Positions 48,550 to 56,866 of a stretch of 64,000 nucleotides of DNA are shown piece by piece. Position 1 is the first letter of the stretch, and every line of letters begins with the position of its first letter. The stretch spans positions 1-64,000 of the forward strand of contig JBEKDA010000027.1 in the NCBI GenBank assembly GCA_050014595.1, written 5' to 3'. Made by a program: the position numbers and the translations under genes. Under the pieces are notes generated by a model. It was not told the origin of the DNA. It ran no database searches and saw nothing but the letters and a program-made list of their open reading frames with translations. This DNA is from PALSA-129 sp050014595 (GTDB taxonomy: Bacteria > Acidobacteriota > Terriglobia > Bryobacterales > Bryobacteraceae).

Positions 48550-49014
48550 TCAACGGATCGAGTCCAGGGGAACAGTTTCGCCCCGCTGGTGCTCCTCCAT
48601 CGCAGCGGCCATCAGGCCGTCAAGTTGCGGGTCCAGCATGGATTCCAGCGCCACCATGCAGTCCTTCACCTGCTCGTTGCAGGTTTCGAGCCAACCAAAC
48701 GGCTCGGCAGTGTCCGGATCGTCGAAGTGACCTCGTTGCCTGGCAGCGGCCAGCATGTCGTCGGCCATGCGCTCCAGCGGGAGCAATTTGGAGTGGAGTG
48801 CCTGAACCAGTTCTACGTTGAACGTGGCCGATTGCACGATGCGATCCGCAATGTAAAGTGCCGCCGAATACGGCCCAAGCACGTCGAGGACGGCGCGTGG
48901 AAGCAACTGCCTTGCGCTCGCGCCAGCGCCGACGCCAGAGATGTTTTGGAGAGCGGCGCCAGCCAGCGCGGCTTGTTTGTCGATCTCTTCGCCAATGATT
49001 CCGGAAGTGGACAT
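48550..49014 (-). CDS. Probable antitoxin or partner of the RelE-like toxin, unknown family
   Basis: 154 residues from ATG 49014 (MSTSGIIGEEIDKQAALAG); GAGGG lies about 10 bases upstream. It is all-helical looking, with no RHH, Phd, HTH or AbrB motif that I can see. The C-terminus (EEHQRGETVPLDSIR) resembles the tail of Phd/RelB antitoxins (RGETxPxxxI). It is two to three times longer than normal RelB antitoxins. The toxin gene follows with no gap, so co-expression is near certain; an antitoxin role is inferred from position and tail. Confidence 0.65.
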   Translation of the reverse strand: MSTSGIIGEEIDKQAALAGAALQNISGVGAGASARQLLPRAVLDVLGPYSAALYIADRIVQSATFNVELVQALHSKLLPLERMADDMLAAARQRGHFDDPDTAEPFGWLETCNEQVKDCMVALESMLDPQLDGLMAAAMEEHQRGETVPLDSIR

Positions 49015-49095
49015 CGGTAACTGCCCTCTAGTCATCATGACACTTCGCAAAGCCCTTTTGTCGCCCGCCCGATTCGCGGTCCGATCGGGCAGGGC

Positions 49096-50346
49096 TCACC
49101 CCTTCCCCCCAATCGACAGGATCGCATTGAGCACCAGCGCCAGCAGCGTGCCGAGGGCGATGCCGGCGATGTTCACGCCATGCACCGTCAGCCCCGTTAC
49201 ACCCAGGCCGGTGGCGGCAATCAGCGAGGCGCCGGCTACCACCAGGTTGCGAGGTTCGGAGAAATCCACGTTGGCTTGCATCCAGATGCGCACACCCATG
49301 ACCGCGATCAGCCCGTAGAGGATCAGGGTGACGCCGCCTAGAACCGGGTTGGGGATGGACTGGATGAGGGCGCCGAATTTGGGGCACAGACCGAGCAGAA
49401 TGGCGATGGAGGCGGCCATCACGAAGTTGCTGGTGCTGAAGACGCGGGTGATGGCCATCACGCCCATATTTTCGGCGTAGGTGGTTTGCGGAGTGCCACC
49501 GCCGAGCGCGGAAACCATGGTGGCGACGGCGTCGCCGAGATAGGCGCGGCCGAGGTACGGGTTGAGATCGCGGCCCATGTAGCCGGAGATGGCGGCGATG
49601 TGGCCTTTGTTCTCGGCCACCAGGACAACGAAGATGGGGGCGATGGCCAGCAGCGCCTTTGCACTGAAGGCCGGCGTCTGGAATGGCGGCAGACCAAGCC
49701 ACGCGGCACTCTGAATGTGCGCGATGGCGCTCGCGTCGACCACGCCGCAGAGCAGCGAAAGGACGTAGCCGGCGATGACGCCGGTCAGGATGGGCAGCAG
49801 GCGCAGGAAGCCCTTCAAGTGGATGGCTACCAGCGCAGCGGTGAGAAACGTGGCGGCGGCAATGGCCAGGCGTATGGCATCGGCGGACGTGGCGATGGTC
49901 ATGTGCTGGTTGGTCGCGTTGGTGACGGCGGAGGATGCCAGGTTGAGACCGATCAGCGCCACCACGCTTCCGGTGACCACGGGCGGCATCAGGCGGTCAA
50001 TCCAACGGGAGCCCCAGCGAATGGTGACCAGCGCGGCGACGCCGTACAGGGCAGCGGCGCCCAAGATGCCGCAAAGAGCGTAGGGGATTCTGGCGGCGTC
50101 TCCACCGGTGACGGCCAACACCGGGCCGATGAAGGCGAAGCTCGATCCGAGGTAACTGGGGACCTTGAAGCCGGTGATCAGGATAAAGATCAGCGTGCCG
50201 ATGCCGGAGAAGAACAGCGCCACCTGGGGATTGAAGCCCATCAGGATGGGCGCCAACACGGTGGCGCCGAACATGGCGACCACGTGCTGCATGCCCAGCG
50301 GAACCAGGCGCACGAGCGGGATTCGGTCTTCCGGATAAAGGATCAT
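49096..50346 (-). CDS. NCS2-family nucleobase permease (uracil/xanthine type)
   Basis: 416 residues and about 14 membrane segments. UraA-like start (IPLVRLVPLGMQHVVAMFGA); substrate-site motifs LVAENKGHIAA (UraA has AEHIGH) and GGGTPQTTYAENMGVMAIT; ending IRIWMQANVDFSEPRNLVV-like. Imports uracil, xanthine, urate or a related heterocycle with protons. Last gene of the minus-strand catabolic cluster; its ATG overlaps the molybdenum-subunit stop by 4 bases, so uptake and oxidation are encoded together. Sequence alone does not separate purine from pyrimidine specificity. Confidence 0.9.
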   Translation of the reverse strand: MILYPEDRIPLVRLVPLGMQHVVAMFGATVLAPILMGFNPQVALFFSGIGTLIFILITGFKVPSYLGSSFAFIGPVLAVTGGDAARIPYALCGILGAAALYGVAALVTIRWGSRWIDRLMPPVVTGSVVALIGLNLASSAVTNATNQHMTIATSADAIRLAIAAATFLTAALVAIHLKGFLRLLPILTGVIAGYVLSLLCGVVDASAIAHIQSAAWLGLPPFQTPAFSAKALLAIAPIFVVLVAENKGHIAAISGYMGRDLNPYLGRAYLGDAVATMVSALGGGTPQTTYAENMGVMAITRVFSTSNFVMAASIAILLGLCPKFGALIQSIPNPVLGGVTLILYGLIAVMGVRIWMQANVDFSEPRNLVVAGASLIAATGLGVTGLTVHGVNIAGIALGTLLALVLNAILSIGGKG

Positions 50347-52697
50347 GCCAGCGCAATCTTCTCGGCGGTCAGCGGCATAGAATGAAGCCGCACGCCGACG
50401 GCGTCCTCGATGGCGTTGGCCACCATGGCGGCCGCGGGAATCATGGTATGCTCACCCATGCCCCGCGCGCCAAAGGGGCCGTCCGGCTGGGCGGTTTCGA
50501 TAATGATGGGGATCACCTCGCCGGGGATGTCGAGCGCAGTGGGGATTTTGTAGTCGGAGAAATTGGCGTTTAGCAGGCGGCCTTTCTCGTCGAAGCGCAT
50601 ATCCTCGTAGAGCGCGGTGGCGAGACCTTGCAGCAGGCCGCCGGTGATCTGCCCGTTGACGAGGTCGGGATTGATGGCCTTGCCGACATCCACGGCGAGG
50701 GCGGCTTTGAGGACGGTGGCCTTGCCGGTTTCCCGGTCGATTTCGAGGACGATGCCGCCGGCGCCGGTGGTGTAGTGCACGTTGGGGTGGCCGCCCTGGC
50801 CGGTTTCGGGGTCGCTTTCCGCCGAGGAGAACTCGGGCATGAACATGCCGCGGCCCATGATGGGGCCACCCTTGAAGGTGTGGTCCGGCACCTGGATTCC
50901 GGAGATCACGAAGTCGCGAAGCGGCAGTTCCCAGCCTGGGCGGAAACGGCTCTTGACCTTCTCGTCTTCGAGGTAGAGCGAGTCTCGATCGATGCCGCAG
51001 GCGCGCTCCACCAGGGCGAAGATCTGGTCACGTGCGTCCGTGGCGGCGTTCTTGACGGCGTTGCCGCAGCCCCATGTCACGTGCGAAGCGACGGTTTGCC
51101 ACTCGTAGGGGTTGCGATCGGTATCGGGGGTTTCGACGCGGATCTTGGAAACGGGCACGGTGAGGATCTCGGAAGCGATCTGCGCCATGGCGGTGAGAAG
51201 CCCCTGGCCGATCTCCATTCCGGAGATCAGGATGTTGAGGCTGGCGTCTTCATTGAACTTCAGAAAGGCCGACGACGACGCGTTGGGCGGCATGGCGGGC
51301 GCCTTCCAGAAGAGCACCAGGCTTTTGCCGATGGCTTTGTGCGGATCTTCAGAGTGTTCGCGCGTGCCCCAATCGATGGCGGCGGCGGTGCGGCGGATGG
51401 CCTCTTCGAGACCGTTGGGATTCATGCGCGCGCCATAGGCCAGAGTGTCGCCTTCGCGGATGACGTTCTTGCGGCGGAAGGCCACCGGGTCCATGTTTAC
51501 GGCCTGGGCAGCGCGAGTGATGTGCGATTCCAGCCCGAAGAAGAACTCGGAATACCCGAAGCCACGGTAGGGGCCGCCGGGCGGCAGGTTGGTGTAGCAG
51601 CAGACCGAATCGATGGAGACGTTATCGATGCGATACGGGCCGGTGGCGGAAAGGCCCACGGCGTTCACCACGTTGGCGCCGTATTCCACGTAAGCGCCGG
51701 CGTCCCAGTAGAGCTGGTGTTCGAGCGCGGTGATGGAGCCGTCGCGCTTGACGCCGAGCTTCACCTTGGCCACCACGCCCTGGCGCTGGTAGGTGTTGTA
51801 GAACTCCTGGGCGCGCGACCACATCACTTTGACGGGCTGGCCCTGGACGGCGGTGGCGAGAGCGGCGGCCAGGATTTCGCACGAGACGCCGGCTTTTCCT
51901 CCGAAGCCGCCGCCCACGTAGGGCGTCACCACGCGCACATCTTTGTGCGAGAGACCGAGCGGGGCCAGCGCCTGGGCGAACAGGTTGCGCTGGGTGAAGG
52001 GAGACTGCGACGCGGACCATACGGTGAGGCGGCCGGCGGCATCAAAGAGGCCGGTCATGGAGTGCGGTTCGATGGCGCAATGCGCGTAGCGCGGCACGCG
52101 GTAGGTGTCTTCGAGGATGAGGTCGGCCTCGCGGAACCCCTCGACAATCGAGCCTTTGCGGATCTTGCGCCAGTGCGCGATGTTGGTTGCGGCGCGCGGG
52201 AAGAACCAGGGGACATGCGGGTAAGCGCCGAGATCGGGGTGCAGGAGCGCGGCGTCCGGCTCGATGGCCTGGACGGGGTCGAGAACGATTGGCAGCGGCT
52301 CGTATTCCACCTGGACGAGCGAAGCGGCGCGAGCGGCGATCTTTGGGTCGCAGGCGATGACGGCGGCCACTTGTTCGCCGACGAAACGCACGCGGTCTTG
52401 CGCAAAGATGTGGCGATCCTGCATGTAGAGGCCGAAGCGGTAAGGGAAGTCCTTGCCGGTGACGACGCGGACCACGCCGGACACTTTTTCGGCGGCGCCG
52501 GTGTCGATACTCAGGATGCGGGCGTGAGCGTGCGGGCTTTCGACGATGCAGGCGTGGAGCAGGCCGGGGCCGAATTCGAGATCGTCGGCGAAACGCGCGG
52601 CGCCGGTGACTTTTTCCCAGCCGTCGATGCGTTGGGCGGAATGGCCGACCACTTTGGTGTCGCGGGATGCGTCGACCAGGGGTTCGAGCTCAATCAT
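50343..52697 (-). CDS. Molybdenum hydroxylase large (Mo-binding) subunit, xanthine dehydrogenase family
   Basis: 784 residues. The N-terminal a/b-hammerhead is GWEKVTGAARFADDLEFGPG ... VGEQVAAVIA. Mo-pterin motifs are PYVGGGFGGKAGVSCE and PGGPYRGFGYSEFFFGLESH, and the catalytic Glu749 lies in GARGMGEHTMIPAAA near the C-terminus. Xanthine dehydrogenases have a GRGFGxPQ-like loop; here it is YRGFGYSE, so the substrate may differ from xanthine. It hydroxylates a carbon of an N-heterocycle with water as oxygen source. Overlaps the Fe-S gene and the permease gene by 4 bases each. Confidence 0.93.
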   Translation of the reverse strand: MIELEPLVDASRDTKVVGHSAQRIDGWEKVTGAARFADDLEFGPGLLHACIVESPHAHARILSIDTGAAEKVSGVVRVVTGKDFPYRFGLYMQDRHIFAQDRVRFVGEQVAAVIACDPKIAARAASLVQVEYEPLPIVLDPVQAIEPDAALLHPDLGAYPHVPWFFPRAATNIAHWRKIRKGSIVEGFREADLILEDTYRVPRYAHCAIEPHSMTGLFDAAGRLTVWSASQSPFTQRNLFAQALAPLGLSHKDVRVVTPYVGGGFGGKAGVSCEILAAALATAVQGQPVKVMWSRAQEFYNTYQRQGVVAKVKLGVKRDGSITALEHQLYWDAGAYVEYGANVVNAVGLSATGPYRIDNVSIDSVCCYTNLPPGGPYRGFGYSEFFFGLESHITRAAQAVNMDPVAFRRKNVIREGDTLAYGARMNPNGLEEAIRRTAAAIDWGTREHSEDPHKAIGKSLVLFWKAPAMPPNASSSAFLKFNEDASLNILISGMEIGQGLLTAMAQIASEILTVPVSKIRVETPDTDRNPYEWQTVASHVTWGCGNAVKNAATDARDQIFALVERACGIDRDSLYLEDEKVKSRFRPGWELPLRDFVISGIQVPDHTFKGGPIMGRGMFMPEFSSAESDPETGQGGHPNVHYTTGAGGIVLEIDRETGKATVLKAALAVDVGKAINPDLVNGQITGGLLQGLATALYEDMRFDEKGRLLNANFSDYKIPTALDIPGEVIPIIIETAQPDGPFGARGMGEHTMIPAAAMVANAIEDAVGVRLHSMPLTAEKIALA

Positions 52698-53191
52698 GGC
52701 CGCCTCCTTGTGGAAGCTTCGTTAAGACAACTGTCAGCACAAGAAGCCGCTTCGATGCCTTCGATGATGGGCGTGTAGCCGGTGCATCGGCAGAGGTTGC
52801 CGGCAATGGCCTCCTGGATCTCCTGGCGCGTGGGGTGCGGCTTCGAGCGAAGCAGTTCGGCAGCCGAAAGCACCACGCCGGGAGCGCAGAACCCGCACTG
52901 GAACGAATTGTGCCTGGCCAGTTCGTGCAGCAAGGGGCCGGGATCTCGAGAGATTCCTTCCAGGGTAACCACGTCGCAGCCGTCGGCTTCCGCGGCCAGT
53001 ACCAGACAACTGCGCACTGTACGGTCATCCAGGAAGACGGTGCAGGCGCCGCAATCGCCGTGGTCGCAACCGGTCTTGGGGCTCTTGATGCCGAGCCCGT
53101 CGCGCAGGACTTCGAGCAGCGTATCGGCGGCCGCGACCTCCAGGTCGCGATCGACGCCGTTGAGCCGGAAGCGGATCGGAACCTTTTTCAT
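52694..53191 (-). CDS. Molybdenum hydroxylase small 2Fe-2S subunit
   Basis: 165 residues. The N-terminal plant-ferredoxin-type cluster is held by Cys42, Cys47, Cys50 and Cys62 (GCDHGDCGACTVFLDD ... RSCLVL). The C-terminal helical cluster uses Cys99, Cys102, Cys134 and Cys136 (FQCGFCAPGVVLSA; NLCRCTGY). It carries electrons from the Mo site to FAD. Length and all eight cysteines are normal. Overlaps both neighbours by 4 bases. Confidence 0.96.
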   Translation of the reverse strand: MKKVPIRFRLNGVDRDLEVAAADTLLEVLRDGLGIKSPKTGCDHGDCGACTVFLDDRTVRSCLVLAAEADGCDVVTLEGISRDPGPLLHELARHNSFQCGFCAPGVVLSAAELLRSKPHPTRQEIQEAIAGNLCRCTGYTPIIEGIEAASCADSCLNEASTRRRP

Positions 53192-54078
53192 ATGACACTC
53201 TCCCCTAATGCGGGCCCGGCGCCAGCCATGCGCTCGATGGCGGCGCGGAGGCCGCGTTCGAGCATGATCTTAGCCATGTGGGTGCGATACTCCTTGGAGG
53301 CCCGGATGTCGGTGATGGGGCGGATCTCCTGCGAAACCAGATCCTGCGCCTGGTGGATCAGGTCCTCGGAAAGGTCGCGGCCGTTGAGCAGGCGTTCGAT
53401 GGGCGTGGCGCGGGCCGGCGCGGGCGAAACGGCGCAGAACGCGATGCGGTACTCACGGTCCTCGAACGCCAGAACGCCGACGCCGACTTGCGCCAGGTCC
53501 TCGCCGCGGTAACGGCCGAGTTTGACGTAGCACGCGCCGTTTTTGCGATCGGGCAGGGGGATGCGCACGCCAGAGACGATTTCGCCGGCGCGGATGGCAG
53601 TCTGTCTGGCGCCCACGAACCAGCGCGCCACGGGAATCTGCCGCTGGGCCACGGGGCCTTCCACCACCACGCTGGCCTCATACGCCAACAGGGCGGGTGC
53701 GCTGTCGAGACACGGCACGGCAGAGCAGATGTTGCCCACCAGGGTGGCGCGGTTGCGCACTCCCACGGAAGCCACCGTGCGGGAGCACTCCCACAGCAAC
53801 GGAAGCCGGCCGCGGACCACGGCGGACTCCAGCAGCTCGGTAAACGTAACGCAGGCGCCCACCAGCAGGCTGCCGTCGCTGGCTTCGAGGCTGTGCAGCT
53901 CGCGAATCCCCTTGACGTCCACCACCGCTGACGGCGCGCGCAAACCTTCCTTCATCCAGACCAGGAGGTCGGTGCCGCCCGCCAGCACCGACGCATTCTT
54001 CCCGTCGCGCTCGAGAATCTCGATGGCTTCGAGCAGCGATTTCGGCTTGTGGTACTCGAACTCGCAGGTAATCGGCAT
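53188..54078 (-). CDS. Molybdenum hydroxylase FAD-binding subunit
   Basis: 296 residues; AGGAGG lies 6 bases before the ATG. FAD loop 1 is VLAGGTDLLVWMKEG (residues 35-49) and loop 2 is TVASVGVRNRATLVGNICSA, PCLDSAPALLAYEA; the C-terminal CO-dehydrogenase-flavoprotein-type domain (REYRIAFCAVSPAPARATPI) is complete. It passes electrons to NAD or another acceptor. First of the three hydroxylase genes; a 78-base gap holding a dispersed repeat separates it from the cyclase gene. Confidence 0.95.
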   Translation of the reverse strand: MPITCEFEYHKPKSLLEAIEILERDGKNASVLAGGTDLLVWMKEGLRAPSAVVDVKGIRELHSLEASDGSLLVGACVTFTELLESAVVRGRLPLLWECSRTVASVGVRNRATLVGNICSAVPCLDSAPALLAYEASVVVEGPVAQRQIPVARWFVGARQTAIRAGEIVSGVRIPLPDRKNGACYVKLGRYRGEDLAQVGVGVLAFEDREYRIAFCAVSPAPARATPIERLLNGRDLSEDLIHQAQDLVSQEIRPITDIRASKEYRTHMAKIMLERGLRAAIERMAGAGPALGESVI

Positions 54079-54097
54079 GAGGCCTCCTGGCTCCGTT

Positions 54098-54123
54098 CGG
54101 AGCCGCGCGCGTAAGCAAGCGGT
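54098..54123. repeat. Short dispersed repeat, CGGAGCCGCGC family, copy 2
   Basis: CGGAGCCGCGCGCGTAAGCA and the bases to 54123 match 13758-13783 with two changes. It sits in the only sizeable gap of the cluster besides the 446-bp insertion, just upstream of the FAD-subunit ribosome site. Confidence 0.7.
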
Positions 54124-54156
54124 TTCCCGCCAGCACTGAATCTCACGGTCACAGAG

Positions 54157-54984
54157 TTACTCCGGCTTCCAGGCGACAATGCGGCACATGGAAGATTCCA
54201 GTTCGATGCCTCTGAGGGGGAAGGCGCCGATCCAGCAACGCTGGTTGCCGAGCGCATCGATTTCGCCGCCCACGTTTTCGGCGTGCACGATCCGCTTGGG
54301 GAACAACTTGATGTGCATCACCTGGTAATAGGTTTCCTGGGGGAACATTTCGTCCCAGTGCCGGCCGGTGCGTTCGAAAAGCTTGCGGTCGGCCTCGGCA
54401 AAGAGCTTGGGATGCCAGTCGCGGATGATGGTGTTCATGGGATGGTCGGCGCTGCCGCAATCCAGGCCGATCCACTTGAACTTCATCTCTTCGCACCATT
54501 TGTGAAAGTCGGGACCGGGACCGGGGTGCTTGCAGAAGTAGCGCAGTTCGTCGCACGCGGGCTGGTCCCAGGCATAGCGGTGGAAGCCGGTATTGATGAT
54601 GAGGATGTCGCCGGGGTGGATGTCGGCCTTGCGCATGAGCATCTCGGGCGAGTAGAGATCGTAGTCGTCGAGCGATCCGGAGAGGTCTACCACCACGCCG
54701 GGTCCGACCCATTCCTCGATGGGCACGTTGCCGATGGAGCGGCCGCAGGCGTGGAAGTGGATCTCGCCATCCATGTGTGTGCCCACGTGGTTGCTGGTCT
54801 GGATGATCTGGCCGTTGGCGCCCTGGCCCATGTGCGCGCCGGCGATGCGCTTGAAGTACTGCACCGAGAGCGGCATGTAGCTGGGCCACGGCGGGGTGTG
54901 CACGCTGAGGCGCTGGGTCAGATCGTAGAGGCGGACCTTGGACATGTAGTCCAGAAAGCCGGCGGTTTTGGAGTCGGTGGTCAT
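54157..54984 (-). CDS. Cyclase-family metal-dependent hydrolase (kynurenine-formamidase/isatin-hydrolase-like)
   Basis: 275 residues. The family metal motif H-x-G-T-H-x-D is HVGTHMDGEIHFH (His66, His70, Asp72, His76), followed by GRSIGNVPIEEWVGPGVVVD and GDILIINTGFHRYAW. Known relatives hydrolyse N-formylkynurenine or open the cyclic amide of isatin; several are only annotated as cyclase. Its ATG overlaps the stop of allG (ATGA), tying it to the carbamoyltransferase genes. In this setting a ring-opening amidohydrolase making a ureido acid is the likeliest role (inference). Confidence 0.85.
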   Translation of the reverse strand: MTTDSKTAGFLDYMSKVRLYDLTQRLSVHTPPWPSYMPLSVQYFKRIAGAHMGQGANGQIIQTSNHVGTHMDGEIHFHACGRSIGNVPIEEWVGPGVVVDLSGSLDDYDLYSPEMLMRKADIHPGDILIINTGFHRYAWDQPACDELRYFCKHPGPGPDFHKWCEEMKFKWIGLDCGSADHPMNTIIRDWHPKLFAEADRKLFERTGRHWDEMFPQETYYQVMHIKLFPKRIVHAENVGGEIDALGNQRCWIGAFPLRGIELESSMCRIVAWKPE

Positions 54985-56408
54985 AGGGTCTCCTGTGTCG
55001 AGTCAGGCTTTACAACGCGGGCCAGGCCGAGCATGGCGTCTTCGAAGGGCTTCAATGGGGCGGCGACGATTCCAGCGCCTACCTGGCCAATGCCGGCCTT
55101 TTTGTGCGCGACGCCGGTATCGATCACGGGCATGATGTTCCGCTCGATTACTTTGCGGACATCGATACCGGTGGGGGTGCCGCGGAAATCGAGAGCCGGA
55201 ATCTGGTAGACGTTGTTCTCGGCGGCGGTAATCTCGTACATCCGACGTGTGTAGCGCAGGGCGTCGGAAGCTGCGCCCCCCACGAACTGCACGATGGCGG
55301 GCGAAGCGGCGATGGCGAATCCTCCCAATCCGTTGGTTTCGGTGATGGCACTGTCGCCGATGTCGGGGTTGGCGTCGTCCTTGGTGAACCCCGGAAAGTA
55401 GAGCGCATCGGGCACCGGCGCGGGGCCGGTGAACCAGGCATCGCCGGCGCCGGCGAGCTGGATTCCGAAGTCGGTTCCATTGCGCGCCATGGCCACCACG
55501 ATGCTGCTGCCCGCGTTGCCGCGCGCGGCGTCCAGCGTGGCTTTGGATGCGGCCATGGAAAGATTGAGAAAGAAGTGATCGTTGCCGTTGAGGAATTCGA
55601 GGACCTGCGCCGCCTGCTCGGAATCGGGCTCGGCGCGGACCACGGCGGGGGCGAGTTGACGGAAGAGCAGCGAGGTGGCGGCGCGGTTGCGGTTGTGGAC
55701 TTCGTCGCCCATGTGGAGCGCCTGGGCGATGATGTTCTTGAGATCGATGCGGCCGAGCTTTTGGATGGCGCGGGCGAGCGCCGGATAGAGCGTCTGCTCC
55801 ATCCAGCGAAGCCGCGCGGTGATCTCCGGCCCGTAGGCCCCGTAGCGCAACACCTTGCCCAGGCCCTCGTTGATGGTGGCGTAGGCGTAGTTGCCGCGCT
55901 CCTGGTTGCAGACGATGAAGACCGGCATGGAGGACGAGATGATGCCGGCCATGGGACCGACGGCCTGGTGCTCGTGACACGGTGAAAAGCGAATGCCGCC
56001 CGACGCGGCCATGGCTTCGGCTTCCTGGGGAGTCGCGGCCATGCGTTCGTAGAGCAACGCGCCGATCACGCCGCCGCGCATGGGGCCGCACATTCGCTCC
56101 CAGGTGATGGGCGGGCCGGCGTGGAGGATGGTGTTGGGCGTCATCCCCGGCACGGCGTCGATCGCCTGGGCCATCCCGATCAGGACCGGCTTGCCGGCGA
56201 GGATCTTCTGAACCGCCTTTTCATTGGCGCGCTCGATCGAGCCGGCGGCAGCGGTGAGCGAGGCGAGAGCCTGCGCGTCCACTTCAACGGGCGGGCGCCA
56301 ATCCACCTGGACGGCGCGCACTCCGCAGCGGTCGAGGCTTTGTTTGAACATGGGGAGGCCGATGTTGACCACACGCAGTTCGGCTTGAAACAGGTCTCGA
56401 ATGGCCAT
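54981..56408 (-). CDS. allG: AllG/YlbE-type protein (DUF1116), oxamate carbamoyltransferase subunit
   Basis: 475 residues from ATG 56408 (MAIRDLFQAELRVVNIGLPM), with AGGAGG 8 bases upstream. Family blocks: VQVDWRPPVEVD, GMTPNTILHAGPPITWERMC, PMRGGVIGALLYE, GGIRFSPCHEHQAVGPMAGI, CNQERGNYAYATINEGLGKV, LHMGDEVHNRNRAATSL, NGNDHFFLNLSMAASKAT. In E. coli YlbE works with FdrA and YlbF as oxamate carbamoyltransferase. Its start codon and ribosome site lie inside one copy of a 16-bp direct repeat bounding an insertion that separates it from fdrA. Confidence 0.92.
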   Translation of the reverse strand: MAIRDLFQAELRVVNIGLPMFKQSLDRCGVRAVQVDWRPPVEVDAQALASLTAAAGSIERANEKAVQKILAGKPVLIGMAQAIDAVPGMTPNTILHAGPPITWERMCGPMRGGVIGALLYERMAATPQEAEAMAASGGIRFSPCHEHQAVGPMAGIISSSMPVFIVCNQERGNYAYATINEGLGKVLRYGAYGPEITARLRWMEQTLYPALARAIQKLGRIDLKNIIAQALHMGDEVHNRNRAATSLLFRQLAPAVVRAEPDSEQAAQVLEFLNGNDHFFLNLSMAASKATLDAARGNAGSSIVVAMARNGTDFGIQLAGAGDAWFTGPAPVPDALYFPGFTKDDANPDIGDSAITETNGLGGFAIAASPAIVQFVGGAASDALRYTRRMYEITAAENNVYQIPALDFRGTPTGIDVRKVIERNIMPVIDTGVAHKKAGIGQVGAGIVAAPLKPFEDAMLGLARVVKPDSTQETL

Positions 56409-56866
56409 CAGCGGCCTCCTGGTACTACTGTGTGGGGCAGCCAATCCCGGCTGCCGCCGGCTTTCAGCCGGCGATGGCCTGGTGCGACAATTCGCGCCTG
56501 GTCCGAAGAAGCCGCCGGAAAGGCGGCTGCGGGCAAGATTGCCCGCCCCACAGAGCGGCGAGGCCGCGACCAAACGACCGAAGAAAAGACTTCAACGCGG
56601 AGGCGCGGAGACGCGGAGAAAGGCACAGAACAAAAGCCCAAACAGAGAGTGAGAAGGAAGCAGCACTCGCGCCTTCCCGCGGCGGAGCGCGGAGGAAGCA
56701 GAGAACGCGGAGGACGCAGATAACCCGCATGGCTGGGAGCGCGATGAATTCGTAGCGAGGAAACAAGACACTGACGGTTAGTGCGGACTGAGCGAGAATC
56801 TTCGCAAGGGGAGAAGAATTCAAAGGGGTGTAGTACGGGGTGTCGACGCACCATCAGCGGCCTCCT
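56405..56866. mobile_element. Insertion bounded by exact 16-bp direct repeats, between fdrA and allG
   Basis: CCATCAGCGGCCTCCT occurs at 56405-56420 and again at 56851-56866. On the minus strand each copy reads AGGAGGCCGCTGATGG: one gives the fdrA stop, the other the allG ribosome site and ATG. Removing 446 bp restores a TGATG overlap. The 430 bp between them has no gene; it holds palindromic modules shared with 38384-38640 (GTGGGGCAGCCAATCCCGGC; CGGGCAAGATTGCCCG) and an ACGCGGAG-rich segment (56598-56720). GTACTAC (56422-56428) and GTAGTAC (56830-56836) are inverted near its ends. No transposase; a non-autonomous element or a repair-born duplication. Confidence 0.8.
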
